Source: Prunus persica
Taxonomy: Eukaryota; Streptophyta; Magnoliopsida; Rosales; Rosaceae
NCBI RefSeq assembly: GCF_000346465.2
Contig: NC_034012.1
Span: 15,930,789-15,994,788 of the forward strand
DNA length: 64,000 nucleotides
Direction of reading: 5' to 3'
Shown: positions 11,098 through 23,184 of the stretch, in pieces
Numbering within the stretch: the stretch's first letter is position 1
Layout of the letters: every line of letters begins with the position of its first letter
Translations under genes and position numbers: made by a program
The notes under the pieces: generated by a model
What the model was told of the DNA's origin: nothing
Databases searched by the model: none
Seen by the model: only the letters and a program-made list of their open reading frames with translations

Positions 11098-11330
11098 TTA
11101 GAGCAACTCCACCCATAAGTGCTAAGTCTAAGGCAAGGGCAAGCAAGGGCTGCCACTATTCACATGAATAGTGGCAGCCTTGCCATTTGTGGTTCCACCC
11201 ACGAGGGTTAAGTCTAGGGCAAGTCTAAGGCAAATACTATTCATTGTACTTTATTTTCTATTTTTTTAATACTTTAAACCATTAATTTTGATAATCTTTT
11301 GTAATTAAATTTTCGGATAATATTTTTGGT

Positions 11331-11670
11331 TGTCACGTGTCCATTATTTTTCAGAAAAGATTTTCATATGAGAATCTCGATTGCCACGTGTCTTATTCCA
11401 GATAAAATTTTCGGATATTCATTAAAAAAAAATTATAATCTCAGATTTCAGATAACATTTTCACCCTCTAAAATTGTGTCACGTGTCCCATGTCAGATAA
11501 GATTTTCAGATATTTAAAAAAAATTATAATCTCATATTTCAGATAAGATTTTCACCCTCTAAAATTGTGCCACGTGTCATCTCTGTCAGATAAGATTTTC
11601 ATATTTTTTTTAAAATTATAATCTCAGATTTCAGATAAGATTTTCATCCTCTAAAATTGTGCCACGTGTC
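11331..11670 (+). promoter_or_regulatory. Promoter repeats with five CACGTGTC (G-box/ABRE) sites
   Basis: Three and a partial fourth copy of a repeat of about 91-92 bp stand before the transposase gene. Each full unit contains TCAGATAAGATTTTCA-like sequence, CCCTCTAAAATTGTG and then CACGTGTC. The octamer occurs at 11334, 11385, 11480, 11571 and 11663. CACGTG is the G-box, and ACGTGTC is the core of the abscisic-acid response element bound by plant bZIP factors (established family knowledge). Whether they act on this transposon is inference. Confidence 0.7.
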
Positions 11671-11692
11671 ATCTCTATCTTCTGAATCCCTC

Positions 11693-11698
11693 TATAAA
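11693..11698 (+). promoter_or_regulatory. TATA box of the Harbinger transposase
   Basis: TATAAA lies 90 bp before the ATG at 11783 and 23 bp after the last CACGTGTC. It argues against using the upstream ATG at 11657, which would lie before the TATA box. Confidence 0.5.
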
Positions 11699-11782
11699 AC
11701 TACACCATCAACTCATACCTCTCACACCATCTCTTATCTATTCCTTCATTTCTCAGATTTTACAAAACACATTCTACTCTCA

Positions 11783-13140
11783 ATGTCAAACTTGAGGAGG
11801 GTGTTAGAGAGGCAACAGAAAGAAAGGGAAGAAATCCGGCATAGACGTGCTGAAGAAGATCAGGACGCCGATGAAGAAGAGGAACAAATGCTTGCAGCAG
11901 CGGTGTATATGCTTAATCAATCAAGGCAACACCGTCGTCCTCGTACCCCAAATGTGGACAGACGTAGAGAGTCTCAGGGTAAGAATCTCTTGGAGGATTA
12001 CTTTATCCCAAATTCGTTATATCCTGCTCATAAGTTTCGAGAGAGATATAAAATGCAGCCACATTTGTTTCAAAAAATCATGCATGATATTTGTAATTAC
12101 GACACATACTTCATTCAAAAGCATGATGTTGTTGGAGTTTTGAGTCTTATCCCGAAGCAAAAACTTACAGCTGCTTTGCGGATGCTTGCTTATAGGGCAT
12201 CTGCAGAGCAGGTGGATGAGATTGTAAGGATGGGAAAATCAACTATCCTAGAGTGCTTGGTGAGATTCTATGATGCAGTGGAAAATTTGTACATGAGAGA
12301 GTACCTTCGCAAACCCACGCCGAAGGACCTGCAAAGGCTGCTACAAAAAGCAGAGGCTCGAGGTTTCCCAGGCATGATTGGAAGCATTGATTGCATGCAC
12401 TGGCAGTGGAAGAATTGTCCTACTGCTTGGCAAGAAGAGTAAGGGAATTGAAAAGGCCAAAAAAGTATAATTTTGGAGGCCGTAGCTTCATTCGACTATT
12501 GGGTTTGGCATGCCTTCTTCGGGGTTGCCGGATCTCAGAATGACCTCAATGTCCTTGGTCAATCCCCGGTGTTTGACAAGGTATTGCGAGGTCATTCCCC
12601 CCAGGTCACGTTCCAAATCAACAATACCGTATACTCTGGTGCGTACTACCTTGCCGACGGAATTTATCATAGGTGGACGACATTCGTGAAAACAATTCTG
12701 AATCCCCAATTCGAGAAGGAAAGAAGTTTTGCTTCATTTCAAGAAGGTTACAGGAAAGACGTGGAAAGGTGTTTCGGTATCTTGCAAGCTGTTGGGCAAT
12801 TATCAGGGGTGCTGCTCGGATGCTAGACGAGGAGGTGCTGCGGAGTATTATGATGACTTGCATCATCCTCCACAACATGATTGTGGAGGATGAGTATGAC
12901 TATGATGCTCCAGAGGTGTTTGAACCTGATCCCATGAACACGGCGTTGACAAGAATATATGAAAGGCCGATGGGACCAAATGGACTACCAATGGAGCCCG
13001 AACCGTTAGTTCGGGATGGTCAATTCAACAACCCCATGATTGATCGTTATGAAGAAATGCAATCTTCATATGTTCACGAGAGACGTCAAGTTGACTTGAT
13101 CGAGCACTTGTGGGAGATGAAAGGCAATCACAATGGATGA
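11783..13140 (+). pseudogene. PIF/Harbinger transposase (HARBI1-like nuclease), two frame breaks
   Basis: From the ATG at 11783 the frame encodes a charged N-terminus (MSNLRRVLERQQKEREEIRH) and a helix-turn-helix-like region with LTAALRMLAYRASAEQVDEI. The DDE nuclease then starts at GSIDCMHWQWKNCPTAW. A stop follows TAWQEE near 12440, and the frame resumes with ILEAVASFDYWVWHAFFGVA, GSQNDLNVL and YYLADGIYHRW, which carry the expected acidic residues. A one-base deletion near 12790 shifts the frame again before AIIRGAARMLDEEVLRSIM and HNMIVEDE. The C-terminus ends at the stop at 13138-13140. Apart from these two breaks the domain order and length (about 440 residues) fit the family. Confidence 0.85.
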
Positions 13141-13468
13141 AGTCAAGATTAGTGCTTTGTTTGGAATTATGCTTTGTTTTTAATTATGCTTTATTTTGTG
13201 TGTGGTGTTTTTTGGAATTATGCTTTTATTTATTATTATTATGCTTTTATGTATAGTTTATTTTGTGTGTTGTTTGCAATAAATTAAGGTTTGATTTTAA
13301 TTAATCTTTGTTTTGATGCTCAAATGTTTTTAATAAATAGTCATATTATTTAATGCTTTTTTTATTTAATGAAAAGGAAACAATACAACAAATTAAAGGA
13401 TAATACAACAATACAACAATACAACATATGGCAAAGGTGTTTCAATACAACATAATGATTTTCATCAT
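13141..13468. other. Spacer between the convergent Harbinger genes
   Basis: AT-rich DNA between the two converging reading frames, likely holding their 3' untranslated regions. There is a short ACAATACAAC-type repeat at about 13380-13452. Confidence 0.4.
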
Positions 13469-14532
13469 TTAACAATCCGTATTGCTAGGTCCGTCGTCAT
13501 GGAAAAGTTTTCTTCTCATCACATCCCTTCGTCTATGCTTCCAATAGGCCTTTGTTTCAAGAGACATATGGCTCGTATCCATGGCCATGATTTTCATCTC
13601 TCTATCATCCATGTCTTTTTCTTGTGCATGCTGCTGTTGAATTGCAAATGTTTCCTCTCGTGCCTTGTCCACTTCATCTCTTTTCAAGTCTCTCTCAATT
13701 CTTAGTGAGGTGTTCTTAGCTATTTGCTCCAATAATTGTACACATTCATTGTTCGAAGTGCCCCCTCTCTTGGCCTTTGCCGCCTTTCTCCTAATCGGTC
13801 TCGGCGGACGTGGGAGTGGTGACTCTGTTTTCATTGGGGAGTCCAATGGCGAATCGGTTGATGGTGAATTGTGGAGCAGCGTCTCATTCAACACAACCGG
13901 CGGACCGGTGGGAATAATTTTGAATCTCGAACAATCTTTCACAACTTTCCAACATTGAAAATGCACGAAACTTTTTTTGCCTTGCCCCGTGGTACCAAAC
14001 CACATTTGTGCTTGTATGATCTATTAAAAATAAATAATTGGAAGTGCAAGAAAAAAAATTATTATGCAAGAAAATATAAACTATTTTGAAATGCAAGAAT
14101 AAAATTGATTATGCAAGAAAATATAGACAAATTGGAAATGCAAAAATAAAAAAAAAAAAGATTATGCAAGAAAAAGAAATAGAATATGCCAAAAAAAAAA
14201 CAAGTTACATTAAATTGATGAAAATGGCAATTATAAATATTTTACCTAATCAGATAGATTTTGACTGCTTTAAATGTTCTCCCTTGCTTTTGTCAAGGCA
14301 TTTCTCCATTTGCCTAACTCTTTATTCAGAAGTTTCCATCTACTAGACATCGCCATTTCTGTCCGAATGGAACCCAATCTTTTACAAAATTCTACATGAA
14401 TTTTGCTCCACATATGATGGAACTTCATCTCATTGCCCGTGATAGGGTCATGACTAACGTTCACTCAAGACTGACACAATGCAATATCTTCCTTAATTGA
14501 CCACGAGTTTCCGGTTTTGACAGAAGATGCCA
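13469..14532 (-). pseudogene. Harbinger ORF1 (Myb/SANT-like helper) with one premature stop
   Basis: Two exons on the minus strand. Exon 1 starts at the ATG at 14532 (MASSVKTGNSWSIKEDIALC) and reads on into VSHDPITGNEMKFHHMWSKI and SSRWKLLNKELGKWRNALTK, the SANT/Myb-like DNA-binding part. A TGA near 14465 sits where related proteins carry Trp. Exon 2 starts near 14020 after an AG with QAQMWFGTTGQGKKSF, then CWKVVKDCSRFKIIP and a Pro- and Ser-rich stretch. It ends with a charged coiled-coil-like tail (RIERDLKRDEVDKAREE, WKHRRRDVMRRKLF). In this superfamily ORF1 helps the transposase bind DNA and enter the nucleus. The intron limits in the middle are approximate. Confidence 0.75.
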
Positions 14533-15002
14533 TTTGTTTTATTTTTTTTATACAAATGGAAAGTAGTAGAAAAATGTGAGTGAAGAGTAAAAAATATTGG
14601 AAGGAGAAGAGTTTGTATGGAGAATTGGTGTGGGAAGTGAAAAATTGTGAGTGGAGAGTAAAAAATATTGGAAGGAGAAGAGTTTGTATGAAGATTTTGT
14701 GTTGAAAGTAAATAAAATGGTTAGGTATTTATAGGGGTGAGGAAAGTAAATAAAATGGTTAGGTATTTATAGGGGTGAGGAAAGTAAATAAAATGGTTAG
14801 GTATTTATAGGGAAAAAATACATAATTTTTTGGTATTTTTTAAAAAAAAATTCAGAATTTTTTCGAATTTTTTTGCAATTTTTTAAGCCAAAAAAATGAG
14901 GATCGTCGGATTTCTGCCAGGGCTGATTCTCTCGTGCTGGAGCGTTGTTAGGCTCGCCTAGGAGGCCTTTCCCCCGGGTTGGGTCTTGCGCTGGCGTTGC
15001 TC

Positions 15003-15360
15003 ATACACCCATTTGCCATTGTAAAGGGTAAGGGCAAGTAAGGGTGGTGCTGTTCGTATGAATACTATCTGACCTAAATTTTTTTGTGTTTTTCCATCCA
15101 TTGCCATGGTAACTCAAAAGCAATTACTATTCACATATGTATAGATTAATAAATAAAAATTTGCTAGGTATGTATTTTAAAAATTTTCTGAATTTTTTAA
15201 AATTTTTTTCTTTGCTGACGTCAACCATTAAACAACAGTTCGGGCTATCTTGCCTTGGGCCTTGCCAGCTCTTGCCCGGGCTGGATGTCACCGCTGGAGC
15301 TGAATTTGGGGGACCAGGGGCCTTTTGCCTGGGCTGGGCCCTTGCAATCCATTCGTCCAA
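15003..15360. mobile_element. Degenerate Harbinger-derived MITE next to the main element
   Basis: About 15003-15075 resembles the left end of the main element (ACACCC, then GGGTAAGGGCAAGTAAGGG, then a TATGAATA-like block). About 15170-15350 resembles its right end (A/T runs, then a GC-rich part with GCCTTTTGCCTGGGCTGGG). No coding sequence is present. It looks like a short internal-deletion derivative lying head to tail with the full element. The limits are approximate. Confidence 0.4.
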
Positions 15361-15655
15361 AAAAATCCTCTCCGAACCCAATATCTTCCCTTCCCCTTTG
15401 CACTCTCTCTCATATACCCTAGATTGCTCGTCTGTTGTCCGTGGTGAGCTGCTGTTCTGTAGCAGCGAGGTCGTCTATCAGGTATTGTTCTCGCCGCTGG
15501 AACTGAGTCGTTAAATGTTTCGTTCCAGATGGATACCGTACCGCGATTGGGTACGCTTTTTAATTTGTATTATGTGATTATGGTTTTATAGATTCTTGCC
15601 GAGGCTTCCCCGTGAATTTTGACAACAAACCGAGAGCGACAAACTCTCTGCAACC

Positions 15656-17816
15656 ATGGTTCGTTCTCCATCTCTCTCTGTCTTTTTATTTTTCTCTAAC
15701 TTTCATATTGTTCAGGACATGATTTCATATGGTATACTATTGTTGTTTGTGAAATACAGCCGCAGGGAGATTACATAGAGCTTCACAGGAAGCGGTATGG
15801 ATACCGACCAGACCACTTCGAGCGAAAGCGCAAGAAGGAGGCTCGTTTGGTCCACAAGCGTTCAGAGACTGCTCAGAAGGTCATCAATTCTCTCATTTTC
15901 TTCTATTTTCCTTAAAAGTTAAAAATCAAAGTGAAAATTATGCTTATTCTGTTTCTTTCGAATGTTTGTCATGGAACAGGCTCTGGGTATCAAGGGTAAG
16001 ATGTTTGCTAAGAAACGCTATGCAGAAAAGGCTCTCATGAAGAAAACGTGAGTTCTATTATGCATATTTTAATCCAGTTTATCATTGTGTTCTGTTGATT
16101 ATTCTCTGAAAAACTACTCATTAACTCTTTAAGTTTCTTAGAAATGATAGCTTCTTACTTAATAGCTTTTCATGTAGTCAACCATATTCCCTTTAGATTG
16201 TTAAGATGAATCTGTAAGAACTTACAATTGCATTAAATTGATGCTTTTAACTTTTATTTTTCATATTGCACTGGTGACATGTTTATTAATTTGATGTAAC
16301 ATTACACCTAGACATAGCTACGTTCATATTTACTACTGCATGACTCTACGTATATACCTAGACATAGCTACGTTCATATTTACAACTGTATGACTCTACA
16401 TGAGTTTATCTGCGTCTTTTTATTGTTTCTAAATGTCTATCATAGGTAGTTTGCCTGTATGTCAATACATCAGTGTATTAGATTTATGTGCATGCAACTG
16501 GTGAATTATATTTATGTAAAATAAAAATATTGTTTGTGAATGTCGACAGGTTGGCTATGCATGAGGAGTCATCAACTAGGCGCAAGGTGGATGATGATGT
16601 TCATGAAGGAGCTGTTCCAGCATATCTTCTGGATCGTGACAACACAACACGTGCAAAAGTAATGTGTGCCCGCTATTATTGATTTTATGAAAATATATTT
16701 CATCATGTTTTTTATCTAACGTTATGCTGGAAACAGATTCTCAACAACACCATCAAGCAAAAAAGGAAGGAGAAAGCTGGGAAATGGGAAGTCCCTCTAC
16801 CCAAGGTAAGAAGATCTGCCACATTCTTCCTTTAGCCTCTTTACTTTTCTGTGTGAATGAATTTTCGGTACAGTGCGATAGCATTTCTCTTTTGTTAATC
16901 TTGATATAATTTTCTGACTGAGCTATATCTTCTCCAGGTAAGGCCTGTGGCTGAAGATGAGATGTTCAAAATTCTTAGATCTGGAAAACGCAAGAGTAAG
17001 TATTCTCTAACTTTTCCGCACTATTCCCATACCAACCACCACAGTCTTGGTTGTTTTTTCCCCTAAATTTATGATTATTAATTAGGCTTATGGGAGTTAA
17101 ATTTCCCTCATAACGAGATGAAGTTATTCATTATCTTGATTTTTTCATGCTAAGCTTGTATAAATAATATTTATGATATGTGAAAACTGATGCCAGTATT
17201 TTCATTAAATTTATTGTTTTAGTTCCTGGCAGCTTATATACTTGGTTCTGTTTTGTAGCCAAGCAATGGAAGAGGATGGTCACAAAAGCCACATTTGTAG
17301 GACCTGGTTTCACGAGGAAACCTCCGAAGTACGAGAGGTTTATCCGGCCCAGTGGATTGCGATTCACCAAAGCTCATGTGACACACCCTGAACTTAAGTG
17401 CACTTTTAACCTTGAGATCATTGGTGTGAAGAAGAATCCCAATGGTCAAATGTATACCTCTCTTGGTGTTTTGACCAAGGGAACCATCATTGAGGTACCT
17501 CATTTGTTATGTGATGATTTATTGCATGTATAAAGCCAATCCACGGTGTATTTCGTTATTTACTCATCTATTTTGTGGATATCAGGTGAATGTAAGTGAA
17601 CTTGGTCTAGTCACACCTGCAGGGAAAGTTGTATGGGGTGAGTTCAACCTTTATGTACCTTTTTGCTATCATGCATTCTTTTAAACGTGGATTCTTTAGA
17701 TTCTGACGTGTGTTGGAGAATTTAACTTTTGCTTTGTGGTCGATGCAGGGAAATATGCTCAGGTGACGAATAATCCAGAGAACGACGGATGTGTAAATGC
17801 AGTCCTGCTCGTTTAA
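15656..17816 (+). CDS. NSA2: Ribosome biogenesis protein NSA2 homolog
   Basis: Nine exons: 15656-15658, 15760-15879, 15980-16047, 16550-16658, 16737-16805, 16938-16995, 17259-17494, 17586-17637 and 17749-17816, all GT-AG and closing in frame at 260 residues, the usual NSA2 length. Exon 1 is the ATG alone. The protein begins [20 protein letters not shown] and has a basic N-terminal half ([40 protein letters not shown]). The C-terminal half has an S8e-like fold ([40 protein letters not shown]) and ends [18 protein letters not shown]2 joins nucleolar pre-60S particles and is needed for 27S pre-rRNA processing to 25S and 5.8S. The extreme conservation and intact frame make it a functional gene. 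Confidence 0.95.
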
Positions 17817-19607
17817 GAGGGCCGCTCAATCAGCATCACTGAATTGTGGAATGGACGCCATCCATGTCTCATCATGCACAGCCAGCCAACATGTCCTCGC
17901 CCCAAAAGTTTTTGACACAAAAATATGGTTTTAAACTGAGAGATCCAACGTTTGTATGTCGCGTAATTGTCTCTAGAACCTGAATGTTGAGTGCAGATTG
18001 TGGCTAATTCAGAATAACTCTTTGTTCAAATTTATTACCAAATCAGTGTCGATTAAGAAAATTTTCCTGGTGACGTTTTTGTCAAAATTGTATTGTGGTT
18101 CAACGAACTAAAAAATAGTAGGGATTGCAAACATTTGCCATTTTGATGACACAATTTAAGCTGATTAATGTATGATCTTTGTCACCTAGCATTAGTTTTA
18201 CCCTGGTAAATGCTAGCACACAAACCAAATTCTAACAATAACAAGCACTGCATGATATCCCACTCCAAGCCAAAGATCCTTCTCCATGCTATGTGCAACG
18301 AGGTGTGACAATGTAATGACCAAAATGTCCAAATTTAGCATAGGTACTCCCAAGATATTGGAGTGTGTCAAAGAATAAAATGCCCATAAATATTTTATTT
18401 TATTAAATATTCTTTCAACCAATATTTTGCTCATCTCATCTCGTCATTATTTTTCATGGATTGTTTGGTTGAAAACAAAATCTATCTTATTTGCATATCA
18501 GTAATCTTAGATTGGAATTGTGTTTTACATTCCTACACAAACCAAACTTGAAAAATGAAGATTCATTTTCCCATCCCTTAGAAAAAATCAAGAAAAATTA
18601 TTTCCCGAAAGCCAAAACTCAATAAAGCTCAAGCTCTTTCGCATAAGTATTTTGGGCGGGCTTTGGGAGGAAGAGTTTTTCAGTGTACCGAACCCAAACC
18701 TCGACCCAAAACCCCATTTATGCTCAACTCGACAAAATGTTTGAAGTCACCGAGATAACGGCTAACCCAGTCTCCTCTCTCCGCAAATGTTCCTCTCTCT
18801 CACTCCGAGTAGAGTTGATAAGTCAAGGCTTGGCTTTTTCTGCACTCTCCATCTTTTCCTCTTTGCCCAGTTCAGGATTGTGACCCAAATGATTCGTAAT
18901 ATAGGTGCATATATCCATTAAGTTTTTTATTTAGGCGATTTTCATGATCATAATTGATATGCGTCGGTTGGAAATTTTACTAATTCTTTGTTTTTCTTTT
19001 ACAAAACCTTTGTAAGTTGGTGATTTCTATATTTACTTTGGGTGTAGAAAGCTAATTGCTTTGTAAATCAGTCTCTTTGCTGCTAAATCTAGTAGTTTGT
19101 GCAGCATGTATCTTCTTCGGGTGACCCCAACTTATTTTGGATTAGTTTTTTGTGTGATAAATTCCGCAATTTTAGGCTAGTGAGGGAGGTTTTATGATAA
19201 AAATGAAAGATTATTGAGTAAGGGATTATTCATTGTTAACATAATAAGGATAGCTTCAACAGAAAATAAATAAAATTATCAGAAGAGATTGGTGAGGTGA
19301 GATTTCATGAGTGGAAATTCACCAAATGACCCGGGCACTAGACTTGGGTCCAGTTTTCTTAGTAGATAGGCCTACCAATGGTTTATTTTAAGATTAGGTT
19401 ATTTGTCTTTTAAGCTAAATCTACCTTGTTTCAATATTGTATTTGATTTCATAGAGACACCTTGTTTTTGAATTTTACACTAGTTTATGTCATGTAATGC
19501 TGATTATACTTCTATTTTCCTATCTCTCATCTGGACCCAGTTTTGACCCAATCTTCTCCTTGAATGAGAATTTACCAAGAACTGGATAATCTTTCGTTTG
19601 TTGGAAA
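17817..19607. other. Intergenic: 3' end of NSA2 and promoter/5' UTR of ALG2
   Basis: No gene is seen. About 17817-18060 should be the 3' untranslated region of NSA2. The region just before 19608 should hold the 5' UTR of ALG2, perhaps with an intron. I recognise no transposon here. Confidence 0.4.
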
Positions 19608-22267
19608 ATGGCCAAGAAAGGAAGCTCAAAGTTGAATATTGCTATTATTCATCCCGATCTGGGTATAGGTAATTTCTATTTCTTCTTGTTATCATTGAAG
19701 ATTGTAAAGAAGTTGTTTTGGCCTTATGTTGTTGCAATGTGATGTGCAGGTGGAGCTGAAAGACTAATTGTTGATGCGGCTGTGGGACTCGCATCCCATG
19801 GGCATAACGTTCATGTTTTCACAGCGCACCATGACAAAAATCGATGTTTTGAGGAGACTATTTCTGGTGTGCCTTTTTTGTACTTCAAATTTATCTTTGA
19901 AATCATGGTATTTGTGAAAATGTGGTGGGGTTTAGTTAGTGCTGGAATGTCTATGGTACAACAAATCAAATAGGAGTGTGTTCGTCAATCACTAAAACTC
20001 ATGCCCATATTCTTTTCTGAATACTATTGTTTTCTTTTGATATAAATTTGCAAAAAGAGGCATTGTAATGCCATTTGAAAGTTGAAATCGGAGATGTACA
20101 TGATGACCTAGTTTACATACACAAGAAGATAAAATTTTGTACACATCCTTTTGAGGAAGAAAATAAGTCACAGTAAAATACTGAAAAGATTTCAGGTTCA
20201 AGTAGTCTTGGTGTGTGTATTCTAGGAGTAGCATGGTTAGAAATACAACCTGCCTTGAGAAATTCATGGCATATGGGTACTACTAAATAGTCGGATGGGT
20301 GTTAGGCCGTAGAGTTGGAAGGTGACTTATACTTTCTGCTTCCTTTTGGGGAACCTGTTCTCAGTTTGGTGTTGATTAGCTATCATTCAAAAGCAGTGCA
20401 TAGTTTGATGTTTTAATGTTATCGGTTTGTCAGGTACCTTTCCTGTGACTGTCTATGGTGCTTTCCTACCCCGACATATATTCAATCATCTTCATGCTTT
20501 GTGTGCATATCTACGGTGCCTTTTTGTTGCTCTGTGTATGCTAGTCATGTGGCCATCATTTGATGTGATACTAGCAGATCAGGTTTCTGTTGTCATCCCA
20601 TTGCTGAAGCTGAAGAAGTCAACAAAGGTGCTTGAACCTATCTTCTACGAATTGTTATCTAGCAGTGTTTGCTATTATAGTTGTTTTATGTGTTACATCT
20701 TTGTGTGCAGGTTCTATTTTATTGTCATTTTCCAGATTTATTGCTGGCTCAACATACAACTATTCTAAGGAGGATATATAGAAAACCAATAGACTTCATA
20801 GAAGAAATGACAACTGGTCTGATTCCATTTCTTGGTTATATCGTTTTTATGTGATGTGTCTACTGCATCTCTTTAGTTTGCTATGTGTATACAACTATTC
20901 CTTACCACTTTGATTTTTAAAATGATACTGCTGCAGGAATTGCAGATAAGATTCTTGTTAATAGCAAATTTACAGAATCTATGTTCGCAAAGACCTTCAA
21001 GCATCTTGATGCACGAGGAGTTCGGCCAGCTGTTCTTTACCCAGCTGTCAATGTGAATCAGTTTGATGAACCCACCAATTCTTACAAGTAACGAACATGT
21101 TTGTTTATCTATTGGTTCCTTACGGTTTTAGACATGCTTTTATGATTCCATATCTAACCATTTATTTGATGACTTTTCTTTGAATTTTATCTGGTGATTT
21201 ACAGTTTCGGTTCTTCTTTGTTTATTTCTTTGCTGTAGGTTGAATTTTCTGTCCATCAACCGTTTTGAGAAGAAAAAGAATATAGACTTGGCAATTTCAG
21301 CCTTTTCTATGCTTCGCACCCTTAGAGGAGATGTGCTTCAAGACCTTAATCTGGCTGAAGCTTCCTTGACAATTGCAGGCAAGTTCCTACTTAGTTATCT
21401 GTCTGGGTATATTGAAGGATGTTTTATGCTAATTAATAAGTACATCCTTCTTAAAAAAATATATATTTTATAGGATATATATAGCAAGGCAAACAATAAA
21501 ATGGACTTTAAATTACTATATGAGCTACGGGTTAGTTGTGCTTGGTCCTTGTTTTCGGTAATTCTCGATGATATTTATTTGGCCATATACCAAAGGATCC
21601 AATGCCTACTCGAATGCCTGCCTGTTGACATTGATACATTAATGCAACATCATTTCATACTTTGCTTGATAGAAGTGCATGAGTTTCTCTCCATACGGAT
21701 GAAAAAATTGATACATGTATTGTTTTAGGTGGTTTTGATAAGCGCTTGAAGGAAAATGTTGAGTACTTGGAGGAGCTCAGAAGTTTAGCGGAAAGTGAAG
21801 GAGTGTCTAGTCAGGTTAACTTCATCACATCTTGCTCAACAGCTGAAAGAAATGCACTTCTCTCCCAATGCCTATGTGTTCTTTATACGCCAAAGGTGCT
21901 AATTACTTCATTGTGTTCCATTGATTGGATATAGTGAAGAAATAAATTTGACATGCAGTATTCTATAATGCAGGATGAACACTTTGGCATTGTTCCTCTG
22001 GAAGCGATGGCGGCTTACAAACCTGTTATTGCATGCAATAGTGGGGGGCCTGTAGAGACAGTTAAGAATGGTGTAACAGGATTTCTTTGTGAAGGTAACT
22101 CAAGAGAATTCTCCTTGGCTATGGCCAAACTCATTCACGACCCACAGATGGCACAGAGAATGGGTACGGAAGCTCGAAAGCATGTCACAGAGTCGTTCTC
22201 TACAAAAATATTTGGTCAGAACTTGAATCAATACCTTGTTGATGTTGCTCGGTCAAAGAGAGACTGA
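19608..22267 (+). CDS. ALG2: Alpha-1,3/1,6-mannosyltransferase ALG2
   Basis: Eight exons: 19608-19668, 19750-19866, 20434-20627, 20711-20816, 20937-21087, 21239-21378, 21729-21895 and 21974-22267, giving 409 residues. ALG2 adds the second and third mannoses (alpha-1,3 and alpha-1,6) from GDP-mannose to the dolichol-linked N-glycan precursor on the cytosolic face of the ER. The N-terminus [20 protein letters not shown] followed by [14 protein letters not shown] is the GT-B donor-loop start. A hydrophobic segment near residues 75-95 ([16 protein letters not shown]) fits membrane association. [34 protein letters not shown] and [20 protein letters not shown] (the EX7E motif of the GT4 family) follow in the usual order. 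Intron 6 starts with GC and not GT (see findings). It is convergent with TIM50. Confidence 0.95.
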
Positions 22268-23184
22268 GAATGAATTAACATAGCAGGATACGCAGATGTT
22301 TTGTTTTCTCTTGTTTATACATCACTCTTCACTGGTGTGTTTCTTTTTTAATTTCTTCGACTTACCATCCATACATCAATAACTGGTTGACATACAATAC
22401 CATACCAATTTGCTGTATTTATGAACATTGGAGATTCTATGAATCATAAGTGGCTTGATATATCCTTGTTATACCTAAAACGTTACTAGCTAGTCCCAAG
22501 ATCAACACAAAAATTCATCTATTTGTTAATTTAGTTGACAAATGGTTTGTCAAAAGGAAGACACAGATGTAGGTTGCCCGCTCATTTGCGCCTAAATTCG
22601 AATCCCCTTCTTTATTGAGTAGTTTTCGACTATCACTTGTATAAAGAAAAATGGTCCCAAAAACAATGGTCGAAAGGAAGGTGAGATTTGTTTTGCCAGA
22701 AACGGAGGGTGATCCGTGTAAGGGCAGAAATTGGAACACATTTTTAATCACTCGAGACTGCATATTGTTTGCACAGACCTGAATGGATGGTATAGTAGTG
22801 ACCAAACCAAAAGAGAACCGATCTTATTCTGCCCAAATACATGTATACCAATCAACAAATGAGGGTGTTGGGAACCGAAAAAATAGGGTAGAAATTTTTG
22901 ACGAACAAGTTACAGAATCATTTATTCTCAGGGTATTACAAAATATAAATTTCTGTGAGCAAAATTTCAGCTAAATTGATGCCAAAAATACGATGTCAAC
23001 AGCCCAAAGACTGAACTGATCAATCAGATTTAATATGCCGCAAAAGAATTATATAATCAATTCAAAATTTCTCCGGAATTGGCTTGAGCTTGATAGCTAA
23101 CACTGACTGGAAAACCAGCTGGAAGTTATACTTGAAAACATCACCTAGTCTTTACAATATTCTGACTCGGTCTCCTTCCTGACC
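22268..23184. other. Intergenic between convergent ALG2 and TIM50
   Basis: Likely the 3' untranslated regions of both genes. An open frame on the minus strand at 22515-22805 has no recognisable domain, and I do not call it a gene. Confidence 0.4.

Larger units (their letters stand above)
11101..15002 (+). mobile_element. PIF/Harbinger DNA transposon, decayed but nearly full length
   Basis: About 3.9 kb holding the two genes that define the superfamily: a DDE transposase on the plus strand (11783-13140) and a Myb/SANT-type helper on the minus strand (13469-14532), in convergent layout. The left end GAGCAACTCCACCC follows TTA (11098-11100), the usual 3-bp Harbinger target site. The right end is less sure: 14981-15002 ends with GTTGCTC, which matches the first seven bases of the left end inverted. 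The base triplet after it is ATA and not TTA. Subterminal GC-rich and A/T-run sequence lies at 14820-15000. Confidence 0.65.

Noticed and set aside
11657..11782. Upstream ATG for the Harbinger transposase
   Set aside because: It lies before the TATA box and within the promoter repeat. The ATG at 11783 fits the family start better.
22515..22805. 96-codon frame between ALG2 and TIM50
   Set aside because: No domain, low-complexity flanks, and it lies in the likely 3' untranslated regions.
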